From assembly GCA_905178155.1 (NCBI GenBank), contig CAJINV010000009.1, forward strand, positions 1,856,882-1,920,881: a DNA stretch of 64,000 nucleotides, read 5' to 3'. The first letter of the stretch is position 1; every line of letters starts with the position of its first letter. The notes beneath the pieces are model-generated. The model was not told the DNA's origin, ran no database searches, and was given only the letters and a program-made list of their open reading frames with translations. This document shows positions 31,801 to 43,326 of this stretch, piece after piece. This DNA is from Amoebophrya sp. A120 (taxonomy: Eukaryota; Sar; Dinophyceae; Syndiniales; Amoebophryaceae). The position numbers and the translations under genes were made by a program.

Positions 31801-34800
31801 CCGCTCCTCGGCGTTGTCTTTTCGGATCTCCTGCAGCTGCTGCATCGCCTCCACCTCGAGCTGGTCCATGTCACCGTTTTGCCCTGCACCATCTCCACTA
31901 CTAGTACTGCTCGTCGATTGCGCTGCTCTCTGCCCCCGCGCAAGATTGTGCTCCAGCGCTGAGAAATCTTCCCGTTCCCTGGTGGAGTGCGCACGTCGCC
32001 CCGTTCTTTCGGTGAAACTGCTCGTGGCCATCGCCGCGGATGGTCCGGGTGAGCCGTATTGCAAGGACGGCAGCTCTCCGATTTTTCTTTCTGCAAAGTC
32101 CATCTCGCCCGACAAGTCGCTTTGCAGTTTTTTCCCGCTGCAAACCTGCTGATCGCTGGCGTAGTCCTCCGTGTCTGCGCGCGCTTCGCCGGAGTGGTCC
32201 TTCTCGTCGAAATCTAGAGCCGGTGCTTGAAAAAAGTCCCGGTGCTATCCTGTGCAAAAAAATTCACATTGCCTTCGTGAAGCTTCACTGCCTTTTTGAT
32301 AAAATGACTATATCATATTGAAATGCACCAGAGCGCAACAACGCCGATGAAGTTCCAGTTTTCCCATATCATATGTTTGCTTTCTACGCATTTGGTTACC
32401 AGATGATAGTCAGCGTACTGGAGTGACAGAATTTAATTCGCTTCACGACACTTCGTGGTCCAGGCTGCCACCGCTGACCACAGGAAGACTTTTATCTGCT
32501 CGTCATGCTCGTCCTTGCTCCTAGGTGCTACTTCATGGTGATACGTGCCCGTCCAATTCTTGCATGCACCACGGAGATCTCAAGTACTCTCACACGATCA
32601 TATATTATATATGACTGTAGTGAATCGAGGGAATAGGGAGAGCGGAATAGGGAGAATAGGTCAATAGGGAGAGCCGTGGTAAACCTAATTCCCCTTGAAT
32701 CGCGATGGTATGCTCCCTTTTGGTACTTAAGCCGTAGAACCAAAAAAAATTCGCGCGCGCGCTGCGCGCGCGCATTCACTCACCCCATACGCACCCAATG
32801 GCGTTGCATCGATTCGAAGGCAAACGAGAACCGCGCGCCCGTTGAATCATCGAAGGAAATTTGAAGTGGCCACTTCAACTTTCCCTCATCGAAGGAAAAT
32901 CGAATATGCCCACTTCCACTTTCCCTCACCGAGGGAAATTTGAAATGGCCACTTCAACTTTCCCTCATCGAAGGAAATTTGAAATGGCCACTCTACCTCT
33001 CCGCCTTCGCCAGCTGACGAGCAAGACCTAAGCCCTACGGGCCCGCAAGAGGATAAAGCCCCTCAGGGAAGGTTCCGCGCCTCCCCGACCCCGGGAGGAG
33101 CCGCCGAGGAGGGGGGTACTCGGAAGCATTTCCGCCCCAGATTTCGAAAGATGTTGTCGCGGCCGCGCCGTGCTGTTTGCGATCAGTTTGGTTTTGTTTT
33201 TGCTGCCCCCTTTTAGGGGGACTCTCCCTACTCTCCCTATCTCTCCCTATTCCCTATTGCTATTCTATAAAGCGTTCTAATATATCAGTAGCAGCACCCG
33301 CCGTTTCGTTTGAATGACTAAAGCAAATAAATGACATGTGTAAATGCTCTTACGGCTGCAGTATGCAAAGTCAAAGACAAAGAATCCTTGCGCAGGATAG
33401 CTCCAAGACCTCCGCTACGCGCTGCTCCGCAAGGTCCAGTGCGGTTTTGAAGTAGGCGGGGCTCTCCTCGCCGTCCGCGAGAAGCTGGAATCCGAACCAT
33501 TTGATCAGCTCCAAGAGGCGGAAGGCAGCGAGCCGCAGAACAAACACTTGGTGCAGCAGTACTTCCCGACGCCCGATGATGCTACGGTGCTGGCGCAGCT
33601 GCTCCGTATTCTTGTCGAACAGGGGACTTACCAGCAGTGCCTGGACCGCTGTGTCCAGATTCGTCACGTACACCTTTGACAGCTCTGGTCTTTGCTGCCC
33701 TGCTTCTTGCGCCCCCGCCTCCTCCCCGGCTGGTCCTTGGAGGCGCTGCACCTCCTCAGCAGCACCGGACCAACCGGTGTCGAGACAGATCTCGGGCGTC
33801 TTCTCCGCCGACAACTCCCCGGCACCTTGAGGCAGATGAGCTGTGGCAGCTGCACCACCGCCGGCCTCCTCGGCGGAGTAAAATCGATACAGGGCGTGAA
33901 ATTTCCTTTGAGTGCCGGAGTGGGGGCTGCCAGTTTGGCCGCCGCAGTGCCCGAAACCGACCACACGCTTGCGATTCACGAGGGGTGGTGGGTTCTGGTT
34001 GGGCGAGACCGGTCTGTCATTGTGGTGCTCCGTGCTAGCGTCGCCGAATTTGCAGTTGCCCCAGCACTTTTGGTCTGAAACTCGGTCTTCGGCGTCATAC
34101 ATCTGCGAGATCGTCGAAGACGTGGTCCCGATGCCGTGCTTCTGATGGCAAATGCATTCTTTTGATGCATCGATCGAAAAATACTCATACATTCTGTCCT
34201 CGCGGCCGCAATGGTCCGCGCACTCGTAGACGGAGCGATCTGCGTGCCCCTCTGTCAGTCCCTCGTTTCCGCGCAGCGCCTCGTAGCAGCCGACGTACTC
34301 GAAGTCGTTTTCTCGGTCAACCATGGAGAGCTCCAATGCCCGCCGCGTCTGCTCTGCCACCGGGAGATACCCGACCGCCGAAAGCGAGGGCGCCAAGCCG
34401 CCCGTCGAGACCGCGCTCATGTCGTACTCCTGTCGCTCCGTGTACATGTGTTCAAACACCGAGTTGTGCCAGCCGCCTCCGCAAATGTTCACATCGAAAT
34501 GGTTTTCGTGGCACTCCTTTTGGCACTCTTTCTCTTCTGCGTGTCCATGCTTTCCAAACCCAGCCTTCCGCTGTCGGTCACTACACCAACACTCATTGTG
34601 GTCCTGAATCGCGAAGTAGCGGTACCCCTTGCACGCTGTACCACACTCGTCTATGGTATACTTTCTGCCAATAGGCTTTTCCATGGCGCGTTCGTCCCCA
34701 TTTTTGTCCTTAAAGCACCCGATGTACTTGCGCCATTGCACCCGGTCGGACATGCGAGCTTGCAAGCCCCTCAAGGCGAAGCGCGCGCTGTCGTGGTTGC

Positions 34801-37800
34801 GCGCCGCAAGCGCGCTGCCTTCGATGTGCTGGTACAGCGTCCAGGTCGCAGCCCAATGGTTTTTCGCTTTCTCATCATCGATTTCGCGAGGGGGTTTCTC
34901 AAACGAAAAGAAGAGGCAGCAACCACTTGCCGGATGCACCGCAAAGTAATTGTAGGTGCCGTCATCTTCCGCCAGCCGGGCGCAGTCAGCGGCGTTCATC
35001 CGTCGATCTTGTTTGTCTTCCTCGTCGTAGTTAGCATGCAAAGCTTCGGGGGCTTTGCCTTCCCGCCCGGGAAAATTCAAAACGGGGGGGTCGTCGACCA
35101 CGGAGCTGCTCTCGCACTTCCCGAATTTTGCCCACTTTTCAACAGCATCAAGAACAACTCTTGTGACCACGTTTGCGGGGTCATCTACAGTTGTATGCTC
35201 GTTGGAGACTTCCTCCTGAAACCATTTCAATTTATTCGCTCGTGGTGAAACGACCTCCCACGATTCAGGCACTGCTTTTTCGGTGCTGAACAGACCTCCC
35301 CCTTGCCCGATAGTGTAGCAGGCGCGAAGAGGAGTATCCCAACAGTCGCCATTCAGGATGCAAGTCGTCATTTCCTTCATCAAGAACTCTTCTTCGTTTG
35401 TACTTTCCGTAGTAGCTTGTTGAGAGTCTGCTGCCGCTGGCGTCGGGGGGCTATAAGCCTCGTAGTAATTGCGGTTGCGCTTTTCCACCCGTTCACACTG
35501 CCAAAAAGTCGGCCGCACCAGATCGCGTGTGTACATCGAGAGTTTGTCACCACCACCCCCACAAAACAACTTCTTTCCTTGTCCCCAGGAACCCGCCGCG
35601 CACGGATGCGAACAGGAGTCGTCAGTCAACACCCCAAGTTTGTCAGCGAAAGTCCAGTGGTCGTCGTGACAAAAGCACTCGTGGCCGTTGCGAATACCAA
35701 AGTACCGAAAGTGCCCGCACTGATACGCACACTTTTGCACCGAAAACTTTTCTCCTGGCTCCTCGGGGTGAAACAAAACGCTTGTCTGGACTTCGCTTTT
35801 TTGATCTTGGAAACACCCAATAAACGCAGCATCGAAGTAGGTTTTATCTTGCGGGGTGCAATGTTGATGTTCATCAAGATGATGGGTGCAGACGTTCTTC
35901 TTGCCCAGTAGCTTCGTCATGCCTGCTGAGACTGTTGGGAGCGTTTCTCCACCAGAGCCTGCGCCCGCGGCCTCCGAATTCAGATGCTCCTCCTGTCCAG
36001 CTCCAGTCCTTTCATGCCGATGAGCACCAGACTTGTCTCTTCTGCCTGCTTCGGTGAACGACGTGGCCGGTGTAGCATCTTGCGAGTCCTCGTATCCGGG
36101 GATCTGGTTAGAGTTGAGCACGGGAGACGTAAACGCCTTCAGCGCGAATTTGGTCCACGCCTGTAGTTCGGCTTCGGCGGCCGACTGCCGAATCTCGTCC
36201 ACGTCGGCCAAGGCAGCGAGTGCCTGGTCCACGAGTAGCGCGACACTCCTGTGGTACTTTTGAAACATGTCATGCGCGCGGCGATGACTGAGGGGATCAT
36301 CCTTGGCCGTTTTATAGTCACGAACAAGCATCGCCGGGTCAGCAAACGGCGTCCACCAACCGATCCGATTTTGGCAGATATCGGCGTGGATGGGAGAGGA
36401 CCGCGGTGTTGGTTCTTGTGCCATGTGCTGCTTCAGGGTGGTCATCATGTACATCAAAAAGTTCTTCACGTTTTCTGATTTGACCTTTGTGTTTTTCAGA
36501 ACCTCCTCGTTGGACTCCTTCCCGGTTCGGCAGGGCTCCGTCTGGAACAGTGGCAGCAGGGCGTCGGCATCCGCAGCTTATCCCGTGACACAACACCTTC
36601 ACCTTCCCAGCCACACAGACATCGGAAAAACAATTTATTTCTACCTCTACTACAGTTGTAAATCATATTAATTCGTAAAAAAAACCTCCACGCACGACCA
36701 CAGGCACACATGCAAGAAGGACAGTAAGTTTTTTTATTCCAGCGCTTTGATGTACGAGACTTTTTTTTGTTACCTGGCGCTGCAATAAATTGGAATTTGT
36801 ACTACGTTCTAGATTTAGTGGTAACTGCTTCGGCTTCGCACTAGTAGCTGCCTGCGCATCACCGCAGCGAGAATTGGTGAATCAATCACCGTCATCTTCG
36901 TCGAAGCGGTTCAATTATAGAGTGGGCGTGATTTTTGATCGATATCAACATCCCAACATTCATCCTCAATATTGGCAGAATGATCATGATGATGTTTCTG
37001 GTCGTGCCAATGAAACAAGTAGAGGTCCAACTCTTATGACAAATTCAAGTTGTACGGTATCACTGGCGCAGCTGGGAAGTTGTTCGGTTTTTTGCAGTGG
37101 ATATGGAATAAGTGTCCTCCGCCTCGGTGTTCTCCAAAGCAAGAACATTGTTGTTTTTGACAGCATCCAAAAAGTTTCTCCAACTGTTCCGGCTGATGCT
37201 GCGGTAGAGCAGCGCGTCGTAGTCCTCGGTGTCGCGGACGCGAGTACTCGCCCCTGTGGTCGGGTCATGTTCATGTTGGAGGGGACTGCAAAACCAAAAC
37301 AGGTCGCGTTTCATACGCAGCTGCGACTGCACTTGCTTCAAGTTTATCTCAACGTCCTCCGGCGGCGGCACGCTCCCCTCGACCTCGCTTACTATCGAGT
37401 GAATCTTTGCCGTGCATGCTTCTTCGAACGCGTGCCCTATTGCTTGCTTTTCTTCTACTTTTAGGTCGTCAAATGTTTTACTCCTGTCCGCAACCGCAAC
37501 CAGTAGTGGAATCTTGTCAGCACCAGGAGAAATGAATTTCTTAATTCTCTTGACCGCAAATACAGCGAACGCCGTTGGGAGATCATCTGTGTCTTCAGGT
37601 GAGGCTGTGGCTCGCCATTTGATCAAACGTTCGCACGGGTAAGAATCTTGACCTGCACCAGGAGCTGCCTGCAGAGAAAGAACCGCTCTAACTGTTGGCT
37701 TCAGCTCCTCGATCTCGTGCACGCTCGGCAATTCTAGCTCTAGGTTGTTCTGATGAAGCAACCGGAAGATTGACTGGCCCATCAGGACCCCTCCGCTGGT

Positions 37801-39719
37801 CAGTCTATCCAATCCGTTCATCACCTTGTCGACGTTCGACGGGGCGGGTGTTGGGGTATGCGTGGAGCCGGAGATAGTACCTGCTAGAGCGCCCCCATCA
37901 TCAAGCGGGTCACCCAAAAGGTTCACGGGTGTGAGATGAGAAATTGCGATCTGCATAATTTTCTTTGAGATCTCCACATATTCTGCCATCAAGTCCTCAC
38001 CGATCATATTCTCGTCAATGTCAATCATAACCACGACCGCGGCGTCGCTTTCAGATGGAGCAGTAACAGTAGTGTCTGTCGTCCTAGCCTCCCGTGACTT
38101 GGCCTTGTCTCTTCCGAATCGTCGTCCCAGAAAGGACCACGCCTTGATCTTCGACGGAGGCGGAAGCCGGTGCGAAGCTTTTGCTTTCCCTTCTGCCACG
38201 GAGCCGTGGTGCACTTCTCCAGTCATAACGTCGCGTCGTGTTCGTTGGTTGCGTGCACCACGCCGCGAAGTAGACCCAGACGACGAAGAAGCTCGAGTTT
38301 GCAACATCTTTCCTTCTGCTCGGTTATTCGCACGGGGCGGCGACGCCCCCAGTTCCCCAGCGCTACCAAACCCGTCGCTACTAGTAGGAAACGAATCCGC
38401 CGAGCCAGGGGCGGGCGCGGAGGTGGATGTCGCATTAATCACTTTGTCATGATTTTTGTGGCGCCTCGTGGAGGTTCGATGCTGGTCGCGCGAAGATGCG
38501 CCGGCCAGGTCGTGTGATGCAGTTTCATCTGCTTGTAGCAGCGATTGCGCCATACGGCGAAACTTTGCCAGCGGGCTCTCGTTCTTCTGTTCTTCGCCGA
38601 CTTGTTCGCTACTTTTTCGACCGGCGGGCCCGGATTGCTCTGCAGAGAACGAGGCCTGTCCTGCACGTCCTGCGTGACCACCGCTGGTCTTCGCCGCCGG
38701 CCCGTCATTTGTCCTCGGCGCGGCAGTCCTGGTCGTGGCTCTCTGTGCTTTTCCGCCGACGTTCGCCACGTGGTCGTCTTGTCTTCCGTTGATGTCGGCA
38801 AAGGCGCTCGGCGCCTCCACCGGCTTCCCGCGCGAACGACCGTGGTGCGTGGCCCGTGAAGCTCCTGGGCGGCCTCTCTCGCGGTCAGCCGCGTCGTTCT
38901 CAGCGTTGCTGCTGGTCACATCAGTGTCCGCTCCTTTCTTGGCGGCGCGACCGCTTACAGAGGCGATCAGTTCGCCGTTGTTGTCTACCTCCGCAGCGCG
39001 CTGTAACAGAGAGTCGCCATCCTCGTCGTTTATGCCCAGGAAAATAAATCATGAGAGCAAGGTGCGTTGTCATCTTCTCATCTAAATCTCCATACTCAAA
39101 TGCAGGGGGCTCAGGTAATTTTATTCTTTGTGGTATAAACACCAACTCCATCACGAAACAACCGGAACAATTGTCGGAGATACAAAATAAATCCTTCTTA
39201 GTAGTCAGAGGAGGATGTACTTGTACCTGCTGTGCTCGTCAGCCCGCCCAACACCAGATGATAATATGTGCGTTGTTGCCTGCACGCTTCTACTAACTTG
39301 TTGCCTGACGAGAAGCAGACGTGTTCATCTGGTGCTTTTGAAGATGAAGCAAGCTGTGACCTTACGCTTTTTTTTATTTTCCCTGCCATATCGTCATCTA
39401 GTATCTGCAGGTGGGGTGGTTGCAGAAGCGAGTCCAAGAAGGAAGTCAGCATTGGGAAAGCAGGACCCGGCTCCTCTTCTTCCACGTAGTCTTCCCCGTT
39501 CTGCGCCGCGCGTTCTCGTGCGAGACGGCGCCGTTCCTCTTTTTCCGCGCGCTTCATCCGCGCTCGGGCCTGGTGGTAAGCGCGCTGACGGTCTCGGGGT
39601 GCCATGAAGTCGAGCTGTTGTGCTGCGACAAGAACCATCGGGGGACCAACAACAAGCAACCACCCCTGTTGAAGCAGAAGCAACAGGATCTGCTGAATCG
39701 TCATCTTCAACATCGACAT
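25858..39719 (-). CDS. giant secreted WSC/PAN-domain cysteine-rich protein, seven exons
   Basis: Seven open blocks join at phase 0 into about 3,701 codons: 39719-39297, 39197-39141, 39027-37063, 36577-33401, 32244-30814, 30253-26630 and 26286-25858. Only exon 1 starts at an ATG with a signal peptide (QQILLLLLQQGWLLVV). Exon 3 is low-complexity. Exon 4 carries three WSC-type domains (AAFIGCFQDQK, KYIGCFKDKN, FEYVGCYEALRG) and a PAN-like piece. Exon 5 begins helical and ends in a PAN/Apple piece completed by exon 6 (TEACNGFTFAR). Exon 6 holds repeated PAN modules (CKGFT, CRGFY) and three copies of a GWCxKCDSxDGxRxGACC module. These folds bind carbohydrate or protein, so a surface or secreted adhesin is likely. 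No membrane anchor is seen. The joins are inferred; two or three separate genes remain possible. Confidence 0.6.
26287..26629 (-). mobile_element. candidate inverted-repeat intron 6 of giant gene
   Basis: Joins CTC in exon 6 to TTCGGG in exon 7 at phase 0, inserting 343 bp with an in-frame stop. The ends share interrupted inverted similarity: AACACC, ACAGC and ATCCCAA recur in order in the reverse complement of the far end. This is the weakest of the six boundaries in this gene. Confidence 0.35.
27346..28640 (-). repeat. three GWCxKCDS cysteine-rich protein modules
   Basis: Within exon 6 of the giant gene, three segments (about 28576-28640, 27777-27850 and 27346-27417) encode the same cysteine pattern: GWCNKCDSNDGTRSGACC, GWCNKCDSRDGTRSGACC and GWCDKCDSFDGQRKGACC. 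Each is preceded by CxGC, and the two lower-coordinate copies also by CFVTC. They are duplicated protein modules, not a DNA satellite, and look disulfide-stabilised. Confidence 0.8.
30254..30813 (-). mobile_element. inverted-repeat intron 5 of giant gene
   Basis: 560 bp. The intron begins TTATGCAATACAACG and ends TTTGAATGCATAA, so TTATGC and GCATAA are inverted. GAG flanks both sides, like a 3-bp target duplication. Removing the insert with one GAG gives an unbroken PAN/Apple domain (LCVE then TEACNGFTF). No placement yields GT-AG. Confidence 0.7.
32753..32773. repeat. 21-bp alternating GC palindrome
   Basis: GCGCGCGCGC, T, GCGCGCGCGC: ten-base arms perfectly self-complementary. Alternating GC can form Z-DNA or a cruciform. 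It lies inside the nested intron element. Confidence 0.9.
32847..33002. repeat. four-copy 39-bp minisatellite with palindromic core
   Basis: Units start at 32847, 32886, 32926 and 32965 with lengths 38 to 40. Each begins TCATCGAAGGAAA or a close variant and the first three end in ACTTTCCC. The first unit has the perfect 14-base palindrome GAAGTGGCCACTTC; the others carry near copies. It lies within the nested intron element. Confidence 0.9.
36578..37062 (-). mobile_element. candidate inverted-repeat intron 3 of giant gene
   Basis: 485 bp. Minus-strand ends are TGATACCGTACAAC and GTTGTGTCACGGGATAA, an inverted pair with three mismatches and a gap. Joining CAG to GCT keeps the frame and removes an in-frame TGA at the first codon. 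GT-AG is not available at these positions. Confidence 0.45.
39028..39140 (-). mobile_element. inverted-repeat intron 2 of giant gene
   Basis: 113 bp. The 5' end GTTTATACC pairs with the 3' end GGGCATAAAC (reverse complement GTTTATGCC), and the similarity continues inward through AATAAA. Removal joins GGT to GAC in frame. It starts GT but ends AC. Confidence 0.55.
39198..39296 (-). mobile_element. inverted-repeat intron 1 of giant gene
   Basis: 99 bp with perfect 7-base ends, TTAGTAG and CTACTAA. Removal joins AAG to GAA in frame and takes out a TAA stop that otherwise ends exon 1 at residue 173. The length is a multiple of three, so without splicing a 173-residue protein would result. Confidence 0.5.
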
Positions 39720-42088
39720 GTTGCTGGCAGGTGCTGGATTTTGTTACTTGTAAATCAATCGATGTTCAAAAATTTTTGAAGCACACACTTCGTCAAACAT
39801 CATCTCCGGAACTGAAATTCGCAGCGGATGTACGAGTGTAAAAGTTTCCGAAATAATCCCAGAAAAAAAGTGATTTATCTGCTGAGGCTGGCCCACCAGA
39901 GTTCTTCTACACATACATATGTAGATCTTGGAGAAGCTGAAGCCGATAACGAAGCAAAGCACGATATTTCGTGTGCTGTAGCTGTATGTCAGGAAAAAAT
40001 AGGAAGCGTCGAAATCATAGCTTTTTAACTGCTTGTTAACGAAAAACGACTTCGTTGGTGACAAAGGTGCTACAAATGCAAATTGAAATTCATGACGATG
40101 TGGATGTGTTTCAAGATGTTTAATAAGTTTGTTTGTATGGACGTAGCGCGACACGATGCTTTATTTAATCGTACGAAGCACGCAGGATGTGCGGTTGACG
40201 GACGAGATCATAACGAGCCCACGATAAATATACGAAAAATGCACGATAGAGACAAATCAGAACGTCCTGAAAGATACGATGTGAGATTATGATCGTAGCG
40301 CCACATAATATTTCATCGTCGTTCCTCTTCAGGAGACCTATTGAGACGTCGAGCCCTTTTTTTCATCACATGGATGAAAGTGGAAAAAGAATTGCAAGGC
40401 AGTCAAAGTCATTAAGTGAAATAATAATAAATGGGGCCTCGCCTTTCATGATCAATAATGAATTTTCCGACCGATGACATCCTGTTCTGACGATGACACT
40501 CCAATAATTTTTGTTGGCGCGCAGGAAGAGAATGAGAAGAACGCTACCACCACTATTTGGGACGACAGTCATGATCTTTATGGTCCGAAGATTTTTTTTC
40601 AACCGACTCAAAAGCTCAAGTAGAAAACTTGATGTTGTGAAGTGTAGCGCAAGTCGGTGAGTGAGTAAAAATCCGACAAGTTGCAATCTGAATCTCGATG
40701 AAATAATGATACTTCCGCGCTAAGGCTAAGCGCAGACGTGATAACGACACGGCAAATGGTTTTTTCCGTCTCCCGGGTTCGGGCGATGACAATTTGAGAA
40801 AAATACACCCCACTCCTGATTAATTTGAAATCAATTTATCGCTCAGTGAATAAAACACATGCATCATTCTACTTCTTTTGCAATGAAATATGTACAGTTC
40901 GAGGGCCTAAAATATGTTTAATGACGATATTTTTTTAAGAAGAGGACAAGGTGGTGGAGGCTCGACAACCGGCGCCTAGCGGCACGCATGCGAGTCGTGT
41001 TGTAAAATATCACGCAAGTACAAGTAGATTGAGCCCACCTGCTGGTATTCGTATTTCACATAGTGTTTTTCTTGAACAAAAACATGTCAAACATTTACAA
41101 CACAAATTTAAATTTTCAGTAATAGCTAGAGGGTCCCTCTCCCGGTCATTTTACCGTTGTCCTGGGTGTAGTAGTACTACGACGAAATCGAAGAGCTCCT
41201 GCACCTCTTTTTAAAATGCGCCGAACTTCATCACCAGTCGTGGTTTTATCGTCGGTCGTAGAAAAAATCTCACAGGTCACCGTGTCCGGAAGCTGCTGCG
41301 CGTGGTCGGGGCAAGACTATGCGCTGTAAATCAAAATTTACCGGACAAGTACTCAGACGCAATCGTAAAGATCCTGACTCTGCTGCTCCTGCATGACAAG
41401 ATTCTTTGTCTTTTATTTGTCATTGTAGTCCGAAACAACAAATAGTACGGGCGCTGGATTCCTTCTGGTAAAATGAACTAAAATTTGTTCAGCATTTTTC
41501 TACGCTATTGTACGCTTTTTACATTGTACGGTAAAGTCGTTGATGCTGTTGCATTACATACGAACGCCCGCCTTCGAATTCACCTGGTTTCGCCGTCTGT
41601 CCCTTGAAGCAAAGGAAGATGAGCCGGAACTTCCTCCAGCTAGTATTTCTATGGTATGCGACGACGCGGTTGCGCCAGCAACTGTTGAGTTCGCTGGGGT
41701 GGGAGATGTTTTGTTGCCCAAATACTATTCAAAGGAAAAGCCAACGCTGCTTCGCTATGCCTCTGGCAATTGATCAAACCGCAACAGGAGCTAGGTACGT
41801 GATACTTTAATAATTTGCAACCGACATGGAAACAGATACAAAAATGCAGGATTTTCGACGTGGACCGGTAGAGCTAAGAACGTCAAAGAGGGCCTGAGGC
41901 TGAGCGCTGCAAACGTCAAATTGACAACTGTCACCTGCTCAAACTCAATACGTCCCGCTTCGTACTACCAGCTATCACAATGACCTTCATGCAGCAGCAA
42001 GGAAGTAGTGAGAGTCCCCCCTTCCTCCAGTCGCACTCGCATCTACAAATGCGAAGCAGCATCACATTTGTGAGAACAGGGGTGATTT
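39720..42088. other. intergenic, no convincing gene
   Basis: About 2.4 kb upstream of the giant gene. The frames are short and AT-biased, the largest a 136-codon minus-strand frame at 39744-40154 with no coding features. A promoter for the giant gene is expected here but no motif was recognised. Confidence 0.5.
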
Positions 42089-43326
42089 TTATAGCAGCGG
42101 CTCTATTTTCTTCCGTAACATCAAGGGCTGCCGTCCTTCCTGCATCGCCAGGATAAGGTCTGCTTCTGCGACTCGTTGCTGGTGATGCCAGTTCAGGTAG
42201 AGGTCTACCAGGGTCTGGAGCAGCCCGTCACTGCGAACGACCTCCGCCGTCTGCTGCAGGAATGCCGATCCCGTGGAAAAAACATGTCGTCCCAGGCTGG
42301 CTGCGTCGCGCGACCTCGCGAGTATGCTGTCCGAGACGGTTTCGGTCGCGGTGATCGCTTGTGACTTGAACGCTTGTGCGCAGGTGGTGACGTGGACAAG
42401 GCCCTCCCTGCAAAAGTCGGCATACCAACTGTACCACGGGTGGAACCCCATTACGCGGTGCGTGTTGCTAAACACCTGGGCGGCAAAAACGAAAACCAGC
42501 AGGGCCGCGACCGCCTTTCGCAGCAGCGCGCTCGGAAACATCGCGTCCCAATCCTCCCAGAGGTGCCTTCCGTACACCCGCATGTTCAGCACTACGTAAA
42601 ACCACATGCACATCACGGATCCCAGCCAAATCCACCTGTCGTATTGATCCAGTTTTTCATTGATTTCATCATCAGTCTGAGTTCGTCTTCATTCATCAAC
42701 AATCGTTTATGTTGTCGCTTGCACCCACAGAGGTTCTGCATCTTCAAACATCAAAAGACTCAACACCCTCGTATTCTCAACTGCCAATGCAGCGCCGCCT
42801 CGTGTTCGGCTGACTTTCGGGATTCTGCGCGGTCCCTGTCAACAGGTACTCCGATCTTAGCCACACTCGTGCCCGTTCTTGTGCGACTAGTCATCAGAGT
42901 GTCCGCCGGTGCTGCTTTATTCTCCGCCGCAGCGTCCTCGTCGATCATCCCGGTGACCGAGTTCACTGTCAGCAGCCTGGTGCTTTTTTTCTGATGATCA
43001 CGGAGGAGGAGTCTACCAGCATCGTCGCTAGGACTTGCACTTGCTGCGTGTTCACCCTGTGTGCGACCATCCCCGGAGGTGCTGTCCTTGCCGGCTTCGG
43101 CTCCCATCGGTAGTTCTCGCTGGAGCAATTTCATTGCAACGCGATCGGTCTTCTCTTTGTAGTACTTGCCATTGCGGAAAAACTCGGCTGTCGCGACAGC
43201 AGTTTCCTCGTAGTAAAAGTCCAGTTTCAAGCGGTCCACGACGATACACACACCGATGAGGTACCCACACATGCACACCATCACGATGCTCACGTGAATG
43301 CAGTTCCGCAAGGTCCACACGCTCAT
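42089..43326 (-). CDS. multi-pass membrane protein, unknown family
   Basis: Exons 43326-42782 and 42635-42089 join at phase 2 through a 146-bp GT-AG intron to give 363 residues. Three hydrophobic segments are visible: VSIVMVCMCGYLIGVCIVV near the N terminus, WLGSVMCMWFYVVLNM just after the splice, and AVAALLVFVFAAQVFSN. A polar loop of about 120 residues (positions 65-180) lies between the first and second. The aromatic-rich GFHPWYSWYADF follows the third. The C-terminal part is helical and amphipathic. No family is recognised. Confidence 0.75.

Larger units (their letters stand above)
32600..33285. mobile_element. MITE-like repeat-rich element nested in an intron
   Basis: Flanked by inverted arrays of a GAATAGGGAGAG-type unit: left arm at about 32629-32673 and right arm (CTCTCCCTATTC type) at about 33222-33260, with TATATTA-like ends outside. 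Inside are a perfect GC palindrome (32753-32773), four tandem copies of a 39-bp unit, a GC-rich part (33010-33125) and a CCCCC/GGGGG hairpin (33206-33220). No transposase is encoded, so it would be non-autonomous. Confidence 0.6.
32245..33400 (-). mobile_element. inverted-repeat intron 4 of giant gene, with nested element
   Basis: 1,156 bp. On the minus strand it begins CTATCCTGCGCAA and ends TTGCACAGGATAG, an inverted pair with one mismatch. Cutting exactly at these ends joins GAG to CAC in frame. It contains a separate repeat-rich element (about 32600-33285). Confidence 0.6.

Noticed and set aside
32753-33002. CRISPR array
   Set aside because: The 39-bp units are adjacent with no unique spacers, and the genome is eukaryotic.
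39252-39334. Intron bounded by CACCAGATGA/TCATCTGGTG
   Set aside because: The 10-bp inverted repeat is perfect, but removing the 83-bp span breaks the frame and quickly hits a stop; the overlapping 99-bp solution keeps the frame.
39198-39719. Separate 173-residue secreted protein gene
   Set aside because: Not excluded, but the stop lies inside a 99-bp segment with perfect TTAGTAG/CTACTAA ends and the next block continues in the same frame, so I treat it as exon 1 of the giant gene.
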